Source: Bacteroidales bacterium
GTDB lineage: Bacteria; Bacteroidota; Bacteroidia; Bacteroidales; UBA12077
Assembly: GCA_030156305.1 (NCBI GenBank)
Contig: JASGMZ010000089.1
Span: 1 to 10,617, forward strand
Direction: 5' to 3'
DNA length: 10,617 nt
Each line of letters starts with the position of its first letter. Within the stretch, counting starts at the first letter, position 1. The notes beneath the pieces are model-generated. The model saw only the letters and a program-made list of their open reading frames with translations, was not told the DNA's origin and searched no databases. The translations under genes were made by a program, and so were the position numbers. Shown here piece by piece: positions 1-6,576 of the stretch.

Positions 1-39
1 TTCTCATCCCTCTTTAAGTTTATATTGATTTAGTTATAC

Positions 40-72
40 AAAAAAAAAGCTGCTCCTATTAGGAACAGCTTT
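40..72 (-). terminator. Rho-independent terminator of tRNA-Ser
   Basis: Read on the minus strand, an AAAGCTG...CAGCTTT stem of about 11 bp, including one G-U pair and closed by a TAAT-type loop, is followed by an uninterrupted U-run. It begins 11 bases after the tRNA 3' end, so it most likely terminates the tRNA transcript. Confidence 0.85.
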
Positions 73-83
73 CAATTCTTTAG

Positions 84-169
84 CGGAGAAAGAGGGATTC
101 GAACCCCCGGTCCGCGGAACGGACAACGGTTTTCAAGACCGCCGCATTCGACCACTCTGCCATTTCTCC
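84..169 (-). tRNA. tRNA-Ser (anticodon UGA)
   Basis: The minus strand folds into an 86-nt class II tRNA. The acceptor arms are GGAGAAA and TTTCTCC with discriminator G. The D-arm contains the AGTGGTCGAATGC stretch. The anticodon arm GCGGT-CTTGAAA-ACCGT places UGA at positions 34-36. There is a long variable arm (TCCG...CGGA) and a T-arm with GGTTCGAATCC. The long variable arm together with UGA identifies a serine tRNA reading UCA and related codons. The 3' CCA is not encoded, since the genomic sequence after the discriminator is CTA, so it must be added after transcription. The gene is transcribed alone, with its own promoter and terminator. Confidence 0.97.
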
Positions 170-174
170 GTCGG

Positions 175-205
175 CAAAAGTATAATTAATTTTGATTTGC
201 ACAAA
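175..205 (-). promoter_or_regulatory. Bacteroidota-type promoter of tRNA-Ser
   Basis: On the minus strand, TTTG (205-202) is followed by exactly 19 bases and then TACTTTTG (182-175). This matches the Bacteroidota primary-sigma consensus TTTG-N19-21-TAnnTTTG. Only five bases separate the -7 element from the first tRNA base, so transcription should start almost at the mature 5' end. Confidence 0.8.
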
Positions 206-364
206 ATTTTTTGAAAAAAATAATAATTTGTTTTAATGGGGATATTTATTGGCAAAAATGTATCAATATTACCCATAAACGACCCGTTAATATGGATTTT
301 TACACTCAATTATTAACAAAATCAACATATTTATCAATAAATATGCATTTTTTTTTGGTTTAGA

Positions 365-395
365 TTTGCTAAACTTAAGAAATACTCTATATTTG
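365..395 (+). promoter_or_regulatory. Bacteroidota-type promoter of the HU gene
   Basis: TTTG (365-368) is followed by 19 bases and then TATATTTG (388-395), a full match to the Bacteroidota -33/-7 consensus. The predicted start near 400-404 gives an A-rich leader of about 50 nt before the HU ATG. It is the divergent partner of the tRNA-Ser promoter in the same intergenic region. The element lies inside a possible TTG-initiated extension of the HU frame, which argues against that longer start. Confidence 0.78.
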
Positions 396-449
396 TATGT
401 AGAAGCTAAAAAAAATAATTATTTTACTAACCCTAAAAATTTTTTTATT

Positions 450-722
450 ATGAACAAAGCAGAATTAATTGATGCAATTGCTAATGGAGCAGATTTGACA
501 AAAGCAGACGCTAAAAAAGCTTTAGACGCTTTTATTAAGAGTACAACAGGCGCTTTGAAAAAAGGTGACAGAGTAGCTTTAGTTGGTTTTGGTTCTTTCT
601 CTGTAGCTAAAAGAAATGCAAGAACTGGTAGAAACCCACAAACTGGTAAACCTATTACTATTAAAGCTAAAAACGTAGTTAAATTTAAAGCTGGAAGCGA
701 TTTAGCAGACGCAGTTCAATAA
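450..722 (+). CDS. hup: HU-family nucleoid DNA-binding protein
   Basis: This 90-residue protein is a complete HU/IHF-family member. An N-terminal helical dimerisation region (MNKAELIDAIANG, helices to about residue 38) is followed by the GFGSFSVAKRNARTG strand and the beta-arm. The arm tip carries R61-N-P63-Q-T-G, where the proline intercalates into and bends DNA in known HU structures. The length equals the usual HU length, with no tail. HU dimers bind DNA with little sequence specificity and compact the nucleoid. I chose the ATG at 450 over an in-frame TTG at 366 because it gives the canonical HU N-terminus and because the promoter covers the extension. The gene is flanked by a consensus promoter and a terminator, so it is probably monocistronic and highly expressed. 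HU versus a specific IHF subunit cannot be settled from sequence alone; HU fits better. Confidence 0.96.
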   Translation: MNKAELIDAIANGADLTKADAKKALDAFIKSTTGALKKGDRVALVGFGSFSVAKRNARTGRNPQTGKPITIKAKNVVKFKAGSDLADAVQ

Positions 723-745
723 AAAGCTTTAACTAAACAATCGAA

Positions 746-778
746 GGGAGTAGCAAGTATGTTGTACTCCCTTTTTTT
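746..778 (+). terminator. Rho-independent terminator after HU
   Basis: GGGAGTA (746-752) pairs with TACTCCC (765-771). GCAA/TTG bases can extend the stem with a bulge, and seven T residues follow. It sits 24 bases past the HU stop and only 12 bases before the trmH start. trmH therefore needs read-through or a start inside this short interval. Confidence 0.88.
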
Positions 779-790
779 ATAGCTAATATT

Positions 791-1471
791 ATGATAACTA
801 CTCGTTTAACAAAATATCTGGAACAATTTATTACTACAGAAAGACTTGAGTTGTTCCACATGCTTATTAATCAGAGAACAAGATATATAACTGTTGTGCT
901 AGAAGATATTTATCAATCGCAAAATGCAAGTGCTGTTTTGCGAACAGCCGATTGTTTTGGAATCCAGGACGTGCATATTATCGAGAATAAAAATAAATAT
1001 CAAATTAATCCCGATGTTGCTTTGGGTGCTTCCAAATGGTTAAATATAGTAAAATATAACAAGCAGGAAAATAATACGTTGGAAGCTATCAGCCATTTAA
1101 AGGAAAAAGGATATCGAATTGTTGCTACTACACCCCATACACAAGATATTAGCCTGGAAAATTTTGATTTAACCAAGGGAAAAACAGCTTTGTTTTTTGG
1201 AACAGAATTAAAAGGCCTTTCAAATGAAATGATTGATAATGCAGATGAATTTTTAAAAATCCCAATGTTTGGTTTTACCGAAAGTTTTAATATTTCGGCC
1301 TCAGCAGCTATTATTTTACATCATTTGACAACATCATTAAGGAAAACTGAAATCAATTGGCAATTGTCTGATAATGAAAAAGAAGAAATTTTATTGGGGT
1401 GGTTAAAAAAGACCATTAAAAAGTCATCACTACTTATTGATGATTTTTTATCTAAGAAAAATAACTTTTAA
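791..1471 (+). CDS. trmH: tRNA (guanosine(18)-2'-O)-methyltransferase, SpoU/TrmH family
   Basis: SpoU-class SPOUT enzymes transfer a methyl group from S-adenosylmethionine to a ribose 2'-OH; TrmH acts on G18 in the tRNA D-loop. All three family motifs are present. Motif 1 is residues 45-57 (N45-A-S-A-V-L-R51-T-A-D-C-F-G), with R51 the likely catalytic arginine. Motif 2 is residues 133-144 (ALFFGTELKGLS). Motif 3 is residues 157-172 (IPMFGFTESFNISASA), which forms the cofactor-binding knot. The helical N-terminus and the basic, Lys-rich C-terminal tail flank the knot domain as in TrmH rather than in TrmL or RlmB. The 226-aa length is normal for TrmH. The start lies just downstream of the HU terminator, and no Shine-Dalgarno is visible. 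Substrate assignment rests on overall resemblance to E. coli TrmH; another SpoU target is possible. Confidence 0.87.
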   Translation: MITTRLTKYLEQFITTERLELFHMLINQRTRYITVVLEDIYQSQNASAVLRTADCFGIQDVHIIENKNKYQINPDVALGASKWLNIVKYNKQENNTLEAISHLKEKGYRIVATTPHTQDISLENFDLTKGKTALFFGTELKGLSNEMIDNADEFLKIPMFGFTESFNISASAAIILHHLTTSLRKTEINWQLSDNEKEEILLGWLKKTIKKSSLLIDDFLSKKNNF

Positions 1472-1572
1472 TCACAAAAATTCGTATATTAATGTAATTT
1501 TTTTCATCTTTATATGCTTAAACCTTAGAATAAAAAATTAAGATTTGTAATAAATTTTACATTGTAAAAAGT

Positions 1573-2277
1573 ATGAACTGTATTATTATAGATGATGATG
1601 CTCTCTCAAGACGTGTAGTAGAAGAATTTGTTGAACGAACAGAATTTCTTTCGCTAAAACACTCTTTTAAGGATGCTGTTGAGGCAATTAATACATTTAA
1701 TAAAGGAAATGATGAAATTGACCTGATATTTTTGGATATTGAAATGCCTGAAATGGATGGCATTGATTTTATGAATGCACTAAAAAATTTGCCACAGATA
1801 ATTATTATTTCCTCTAAAGAAAAATATGCTGTAAATGCTTTTGATTATGATGTTACAGATTACCTTTTAAAACCAATAACCTACAGTCGTTTTTATAAGG
1901 CTGCATTGAAAGCAAAAAATATTTATGAGATTAAAGAACGTTACGATGTTGATGAAATTTACATCAAAAAAAATTCGGCACTTGTTCGTTTAAAATACGA
2001 TGAGATTCTTTGGGTAGAAGCGCTTGAGAATTACGTGATTATCAATTCTTTTAGCGAAAAGTTTACGATTCATTTTACGATGAAATCCATTGAAAGTCAG
2101 TTACCTTCAAAACAATTTAAACGCGTACATCGTTCGTACATTATTAATGTTAAGAAAATTGACCGGATTGAAGATAATGTAATTTATATCAAAAATTCCG
2201 AAGGATTGAAACATATACCCATTGGTAAAGCTTACAAAGAAAGTTTCATGAATGACATTAATCTTATGGGTAAATAA
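1573..2277 (+). CDS. LytTR-type response regulator (REC + LytTR)
   Basis: This is a 234-aa two-domain transcriptional regulator. Residues 1 to about 120 form a receiver domain with the acidic cluster D7-D8-D9, phosphoacceptor D55 in FLDIEMPEMDG, S80/S81 at the switch Ser/Thr position, and the conserved K100-P101. Residues of about 127-234 form a LytTR DNA-binding domain, recognisable by the I-L-W-V-E-A-L-E-N-Y-V strand and the FKRVHRSYIINVKKID segment. LytTR regulators usually pair with a LytS/YehU-type (HisKA_7TM or His_kinase domain) sensor encoded next door. None is present here, so this is an orphan whose kinase must lie elsewhere. All phosphorylation residues are intact, so it should be phosphorylatable. 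The leader is AT-rich, with only a poor promoter match (TAAGATTTG near 1539). A terminator follows the gene. Its targets are unknown. Confidence 0.93.
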   Translation: MNCIIIDDDALSRRVVEEFVERTEFLSLKHSFKDAVEAINTFNKGNDEIDLIFLDIEMPEMDGIDFMNALKNLPQIIIISSKEKYAVNAFDYDVTDYLLKPITYSRFYKAALKAKNIYEIKERYDVDEIYIKKNSALVRLKYDEILWVEALENYVIINSFSEKFTIHFTMKSIESQLPSKQFKRVHRSYIINVKKIDRIEDNVIYIKNSEGLKHIPIGKAYKESFMNDINLMGK

Positions 2278-2288
2278 AACCTTATTCT

Positions 2289-2296
2289 TAACTTTG
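2289..2296 (+). promoter_or_regulatory. Candidate -7 element for the aminotransferase gene
   Basis: TAACTTTG matches the Bacteroidota TAnnTTTG -7 consensus. No good TTTG lies 19-21 bases upstream; the nearest is TTAT at about 2265-2268. The predicted start near 2302-2305 falls at the foot of the terminator hairpin that follows. Confidence 0.45.
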
Positions 2297-2304
2297 TACT
2301 TTCT

Positions 2305-2330
2305 AAATTGGGATGTATCCCAATTTTTTT
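2305..2330 (+). terminator. Rho-independent terminator after the LytTR regulator
   Basis: AAATTGGGA (2305-2313) and TCCCAATTT (2318-2326) form a 9-bp stem with a TGTA loop. The T-run continues to 2330. It lies about 28 bases after the regulator stop and separates it from the aminotransferase gene. Confidence 0.87.
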
Positions 2331-2358
2331 GTTTTAATAATTTTAATAAAATCATCAA

Positions 2359-3549
2359 ATGATCTCGCAACGACAATTATTTTTGCAGCATGTAGGGCAA
2401 ACATCTGATTTTCCTTTACAATTGGAAATTGAACATGCTGAGGGAATTTATATGTATAGCCCGGATGGAAAATCTTATATTGATTTAATTTCAGGGGTAT
2501 CTGTTAGCAATGTAGGGCATCTTCATCCTAATGTAGTTAAAGCAGTACAAAATCAAGCCGGTAAATTTATGCACCTTATGGTGTATGGCGAATATATCCA
2601 GTCGCCGCAGGTAGAGTATGCTAAATTATTAACCGATTTATTGCCCGCAAATTTAAGTTCGGTTTATTTTGTGAATTCCGGGAGCGAAGCTATTGAGGGA
2701 GCGTTGAAACTGGCTAAACGATATACCGGGCGGACTGAAATCGTTGCTTTTAAAAATGCATATCATGGAAGTAGCCATGGTTCATTAAGTGTAATGGGAA
2801 ATGAAGAGTTTAAAAATGCATTTCGCCCCTTATTGCCCGATATCCGGTTTTTAGATTTTAATGATGAAGAATCCTTAGCGCAAATTACCGATAAATCTGC
2901 CTGTGTTTTAATAGAACCTATCCAGGGAGAAGGGGGGATAAGAGTCCCGGAAAATAATTTTTTGCAAAAATTACGAAAAAAATGCGATGAAACAGGATCC
3001 TTGCTCATCTTTGATGAAATACAAACCGGTTTTGGAAGAACAGGAAGTCTTTTTGCTTTACAGGAGTTTGATGTAGTTCCTGATATTATGACTATTGCCA
3101 AAGGAATGGGGGGAGGAATGCCAATAGGTGCTTTTGTTTCTTCCAATGAAATTATGTCGGCTTTTAAAACAAACCCTATTTTAGGACATATTACAACTTT
3201 TGGTGGCCATCCGGTTTCTTGTGCAGCAGCTGTTGCTTCTTTAAAAACTATTGTTGATGAAAAACTTTGCCAAAAAGTAAAACAAAAAGGCCAATTATTT
3301 CGTGAGTTATTGGTTCATCCGGAGATTAAAGAAATACGAGGTGTTGGTTTGTTTATGGCGGTTGAATTAAAAGATTTTGACCAGGTAAAAAAGGTAATTG
3401 ATATTGCCGTAAGCAAGGGGTTAGTAACCGACTGGTTTTTATTCCACGACAGTGCTTTTAGAATTGCTCCGCCTTTGATTATAACTGAGAAACAGATTAA
3501 AGAAGCTTGTAATATTCTTTTAGAAGCGATTGATGAATCGGTAAAATAA
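2359..3549 (+). CDS. Class-III PLP-dependent aminotransferase
   Basis: This 396-aa enzyme of fold-type I, class III (the ornithine/acetylornithine/GABA aminotransferase superfamily) moves an amino group from an amino-group donor to a 2-oxo acid such as 2-oxoglutarate. Visible landmarks are the phosphate-binding N106-S-G-S-E110 turn, A134-Y-H-G near residue 136 where the cofactor ring stacks, the E186-P-I-Q-G-E-G loop, D219-E-I-Q-T-G-F-G-R, the Schiff-base lysine K248 in AKGMGGGMPIGAF, the TTFGGHPVSCAAA segment at 279-291, and R368 in FRIAPPL as likely carboxylate ligand. The length is typical and the protein complete. Nothing in the neighbourhood (no arg, put or gab genes) reveals the substrate, so acetylornithine, ornithine, GABA or another omega-amine remain possible. 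The gene appears to be monocistronic. Confidence 0.93.
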   Translation: MISQRQLFLQHVGQTSDFPLQLEIEHAEGIYMYSPDGKSYIDLISGVSVSNVGHLHPNVVKAVQNQAGKFMHLMVYGEYIQSPQVEYAKLLTDLLPANLSSVYFVNSGSEAIEGALKLAKRYTGRTEIVAFKNAYHGSSHGSLSVMGNEEFKNAFRPLLPDIRFLDFNDEESLAQITDKSACVLIEPIQGEGGIRVPENNFLQKLRKKCDETGSLLIFDEIQTGFGRTGSLFALQEFDVVPDIMTIAKGMGGGMPIGAFVSSNEIMSAFKTNPILGHITTFGGHPVSCAAAVASLKTIVDEKLCQKVKQKGQLFRELLVHPEIKEIRGVGLFMAVELKDFDQVKKVIDIAVSKGLVTDWFLFHDSAFRIAPPLIITEKQIKEACNILLEAIDESVK

Positions 3550-3591
3550 ATTCAATTGAATTTATTATTTAAGGAATGAGAAAAATGAATT

Positions 3592-3599
3592 TATTTTTG
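3592..3599 (+). promoter_or_regulatory. Candidate -7 element for the secreted protein/DPP III operon
   Basis: TATTTTTG matches TAnnTTTG, with a weak -33 (TTTA, 3568-3571) 20 bases upstream. It lies about 50 bases after the aminotransferase stop and gives a leader of roughly 110 nt before the first large gene of the operon. The DNA is AT-rich, so a chance match is possible. Confidence 0.45.
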
Positions 3600-3622
3600 C
3601 TATAAAATTTAAAATTTTTAAA

Positions 3623-3694
3623 ATGAAACATCCATGCACTGAAGTTCACAAAAATGCAATAAATATAACAGGGATGTTACACAAGGCCAATTAA
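3623..3694 (+). CDS. Possible 23-codon leader ORF (unknown)
   Basis: An ATG located about 17 nt downstream of the predicted transcription start opens a 23-codon frame beginning MKHPCTEVHKN and ending HKAN, with TAA at 3692-3694. It lies wholly inside the leader of the operon that starts at 3716. The frame has no membrane segment or recognisable motif. An inverted repeat (AACATCC 3627-3633, GGATGTT 3672-3678) brackets most of it, so the segment could act as an RNA leader structure instead of, or as well as, a peptide. A frame this short arises easily by chance, so whether it is translated is open. Confidence 0.2.
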   Translation: MKHPCTEVHKNAINITGMLHKAN

Positions 3695-3715
3695 TGAACT
3701 TAAAAATATATTCGA

Positions 3716-4549
3716 ATGAAACGTATCGCTTGCTTTATTTTATTTGCTGTTTTTTATTTTTTTGTTGAAAAATCTTATGCTCAGGATATAAGCGTATATT
3801 CTGATAGCCTTAAACATTATTTTAGCTTAATGGCTCAGGAACGAGACGATGATAACAAAGAAGAACTAAACAAAAAAATAGTAGAATACTTCCAAAAAGC
3901 GCTGGAACAGGATGATAGTTTTGATTATGATTTTTCTTCTTTAAAATATGTTGGTGATATAAGATCTGAAGATGATAAGCTTAGAATTATTACATGGAAT
4001 TTGCCCTATTACGATGGGACACATCAATATTTTGGATTTATTCAATATAAAAAAAATCGTTGGAACACATTAACCTATAAACTTACCGATAAATCAGCAC
4101 AAATAAAAAATCCCGAATATGATATTTTATCCCATACTAATTGGTATGGTGCGTTATATTATACAATTATTGTGCATAAATATCGAGGAGATAATTATTA
4201 TACTTTATTGGGTTCCGATTTAAACGATTTATTTAGTAAAAAAAAGCTGATTGAAATAGTACATTTTGATTCAAATGATCAACCTGTGTTTGGTGCATTT
4301 ATGTTTAAAAATAAGGAAAAGAATATTGCACGAGTTATTTTTGAATATAGTGCACAGGCCAATATGGGTTTAATGTATGATGAGAAAAAAGGGATGATTG
4401 TGTACGATCACCTTTCGCCTTTTCGCCCTAGTTTAAAAGGTAAATACCAGTTTTATGGGCCAGATTTTTCGTATGATGGACTTAAATTTGAAGATGGAAT
4501 TTGGAATACTTATCACGATATCGATGTAAGAAATTATAATATTGAGTAA
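3716..4549 (+). CDS. Exported protein of unknown function
   Basis: I do not recognise a named family with confidence. The 277-aa product begins with a clear signal peptide: K2-R3, a hydrophobic core at residues 4-17, and a cleavage-like S-Y-A22 followed by Q-D, the A|Q pattern common in Bacteroidota. There is no lipobox, no other membrane segment and no sorting domain at the C-terminus. The mature part opens with an acidic helical stretch (about 25-70). It continues as a beta-rich, aromatic-rich domain with L-L-G-S-D-L-N-D-L-F-S at about 164-174 and a C-terminal M-I-V-Y-D-H-L-S-P-F-R-P region. These look like conserved blocks of a Bacteroidota-restricted secreted or periplasmic protein. The ATG at 3716 is the one that yields the signal peptide. 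The stop is only 2 bases from the DPP III start, so the two are surely co-transcribed. Confidence 0.88.
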   Translation: MKRIACFILFAVFYFFVEKSYAQDISVYSDSLKHYFSLMAQERDDDNKEELNKKIVEYFQKALEQDDSFDYDFSSLKYVGDIRSEDDKLRIITWNLPYYDGTHQYFGFIQYKKNRWNTLTYKLTDKSAQIKNPEYDILSHTNWYGALYYTIIVHKYRGDNYYTLLGSDLNDLFSKKKLIEIVHFDSNDQPVFGAFMFKNKEKNIARVIFEYSAQANMGLMYDEKKGMIVYDHLSPFRPSLKGKYQFYGPDFSYDGLKFEDGIWNTYHDIDVRNYNIE

Positions 4550-4551
4550 CC

Positions 4552-6525
4552 ATGTCTAAAAAACATAAAAATGAATCTTTTTCCTTTTTTGTAGAGCAAT
4601 TTGCTGATCTAAAAATTTTACGCTATCAGGTTCCTGAATTCGAAGATTTATCCTTAAATCAAAAGAAACTGATTTATTATCTTTCGGAGGCAGCACTTTA
4701 CGGAAGAGATATTATTTATGACCAGAATTTTAAGTATAATCTAACCATCAGGCGATTGCTTGAATCGATAATTAAAAACAATAAGGGCCATATAGAAGAT
4801 GATGAGTGGCAGGAATTTATGATTTATACTAAACGGATATGGTTTTCCAATGGCATACATCATCATTACTCTACAGATAAGTTTATACCCGGTTTTTCGA
4901 AAGATTTCTTTTTGGATTTAATACAGCAAATACCTGAAAATAATTGGCCTGTTGATTTATCGAAAGATGAAGTCATACAAAAAATAATACCGATAATCTT
5001 TGACCCGGAAAAATATCCTAAAAGGGTTTGTCAGGATCAATCGAAAGATATGATTAAACAATCGGCCAACAATTTTTATGAAAATGTAACGCAGCGTGAA
5101 GCCGAATCTTTTTATCAGGAAATGATAAATCCGACGGATGATGAGCCTGTTTCTTACGGATTAAATTCAAAATTGATAAAGGAAAATGGAAAGATTAAAG
5201 AAGAAATCTGGAAAGTAGGTGGAATGTATGACAAAGCCATTACAAAAATTGTATACTGGTTGGAAAAAGCTACTGAAGTAGCTGAAAATAAAAAACAAAA
5301 AGAGAGCCTGCAAAAACTTATCGATTTCTATCAATCTGGCGATTTGAAAAAATTTGATGAGTACAGCATATTGTGGTTAAGCGACACAGAATCGTTTATT
5401 GATACGGTAAACGGATTTATCGAAATCTATGAAGATCCTTTAGGAAGAAAAGCTACGTGGGAGGCTCTGGTTAATTTTAAAGATGATAAAGCCACCCGCC
5501 GAACCGATATTTTAAGCCAGAATGCACAGTGGTTTGAGGATCATTCTCCTGTTGATTCAAAATATAAAAAAACAAAAGTACAGGGTGTTAGTGCTAAAGT
5601 AATCAATGTGGCTATGCTTGGTGGTGATTGTTATCCTGCAACTCCCATTGGAATTAACCTTCCGAATGCCGAGTGGATTCGAAAGAAACATGGCTCAAAA
5701 TCGGTAACCATTGAAAATATTACCTATGCTTACCATAAGGATTCCCTTAAAAGCGGATTACTCGAAGAGTTTTCATTTTCGGATAAGGAGATTGAATTAC
5801 ATAAAAAACATGGTTTTTTAGCCAATAATTTACATACTGATTTACATGAATGTTTGGGTCATGGTTCGGGCCAATTAATGCCTGGCATAAGCACCGATTT
5901 ATTAAAAAATTACTACTCACCCATTGAAGAAACCAGAGCCGATCTGTTTGCTCTGTGGTTTATGATGGATCCTAAATTAATTGATTTGGGTATTATGCCA
6001 ACCTTTGATGTTGCTGTGGCTCAATATAATAGTTATATCAAGAATGGGTTAATAACGCAACTCACCCGAATTGAGCCCGGGAAAAATATTGAACAGGCTC
6101 ATATGCGAAATCGCCAACTTATTGCTAAGTGGTGTTTTGAAAAAGGACATGATGAAAATATTATCGAAAAGATTATAAAAGAAGGAAAAACATATTTTAT
6201 TATAAATCATCATGCGAAATTAAGAGAGTTATTCGGAAAACTTCTCGCTGAAATACAACGAATAAAATCCGAAGGCGATTTTGAAGCTGCAAAATACCTT
6301 ATTGAAAATTATGGAGTGAAGGTTGATAAGGATTTACATGATGAGGTTCTTCAACGATTTAAAAAACTTAATTTAGCTCCTTATTCTGGTTTTGTAAATC
6401 CACAATATCTACCGGTTTATGAAAATGATGAAATCGTAGATATTATGATTGATTACACTCAGGATTACCCCGTACAGATGATGAAATACGCAGAGAAATA
6501 TTCCGTACTCCCTGATTTTAACTAA
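4552..6525 (+). CDS. Dipeptidyl peptidase III (metallopeptidase family M49)
   Basis: M49 enzymes are zinc exopeptidases that release dipeptides from the N-terminus of oligopeptides. The signature hexapeptide HExxGH is present as H432-E-C-L-G-H437, followed by GSGQL, with H432 and H437 as zinc ligands and E433 as catalytic base. The second motif is E459-E-T-R-A-D464, 22-23 residues downstream; E460 is the expected third zinc ligand. This short inter-motif spacing and the Cys inside HECLGH are as I recall for Bacteroides-type DPP III; eukaryotic enzymes have a longer insert. The second motif has Thr where EECRA(D/E) is usual. The 657-aa length is normal, and no signal peptide or lipobox is visible, so the enzyme should be cytoplasmic. 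Such proteins are sometimes misnamed dihydrofolate reductase in databases; nothing here supports that name. It follows the secreted-protein gene by 2 bp. Confidence 0.95.
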   Translation: MSKKHKNESFSFFVEQFADLKILRYQVPEFEDLSLNQKKLIYYLSEAALYGRDIIYDQNFKYNLTIRRLLESIIKNNKGHIEDDEWQEFMIYTKRIWFSNGIHHHYSTDKFIPGFSKDFFLDLIQQIPENNWPVDLSKDEVIQKIIPIIFDPEKYPKRVCQDQSKDMIKQSANNFYENVTQREAESFYQEMINPTDDEPVSYGLNSKLIKENGKIKEEIWKVGGMYDKAITKIVYWLEKATEVAENKKQKESLQKLIDFYQSGDLKKFDEYSILWLSDTESFIDTVNGFIEIYEDPLGRKATWEALVNFKDDKATRRTDILSQNAQWFEDHSPVDSKYKKTKVQGVSAKVINVAMLGGDCYPATPIGINLPNAEWIRKKHGSKSVTIENITYAYHKDSLKSGLLEEFSFSDKEIELHKKHGFLANNLHTDLHECLGHGSGQLMPGISTDLLKNYYSPIEETRADLFALWFMMDPKLIDLGIMPTFDVAVAQYNSYIKNGLITQLTRIEPGKNIEQAHMRNRQLIAKWCFEKGHDENIIEKIIKEGKTYFIINHHAKLRELFGKLLAEIQRIKSEGDFEAAKYLIENYGVKVDKDLHDEVLQRFKKLNLAPYSGFVNPQYLPVYENDEIVDIMIDYTQDYPVQMMKYAEKYSVLPDFN

Positions 6526-6529
6526 GGTA

Positions 6530-6559
6530 TTGACTTATTTGTTTATTAATCGTAACTTG
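6530..6559 (+). promoter_or_regulatory. Weak promoter candidate for the pseudo-receiver gene
   Basis: TTG (6530-6532), 20 bases, then TAACTTG (6553-6559) resemble the Bacteroidota -33/-7 pair, with one T missing from the -7 element. It lies in the 51-base gap after DPP III. The alternative is read-through from the DPP III operon, since no terminator is visible in the gap. Confidence 0.3.
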
Positions 6560-6576
6560 AAGAGTAATTTATTACT

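Noticed and set aside
366..449. A TTG-initiated 28-codon N-terminal extension of HU.
   Set aside because: It would add residues absent from HU proteins, and it overlaps a full-consensus promoter. The ATG at 450 gives the exact 90-aa family length.
1538..1547. TAAGATTTG upstream of the LytTR regulator as a promoter -7 element.
   Set aside because: It has three rather than two bases between TA and TTTG, and no TTTG at the right upstream distance.
2763..3146. A 127-codon minus-strand frame inside the aminotransferase gene.
   Set aside because: It is antisense to the conserved active-site region, has no recognisable domain, and is explained by the codon pattern of the real gene.
3692..3696. A TAATG stop/start overlap at the end of the 23-codon leader ORF, suggesting translational coupling.
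   Set aside because: The ATG at 3694 opens a short frame that is not in phase with the secreted-protein gene and runs out of phase into its signal peptide, so it is probably chance.
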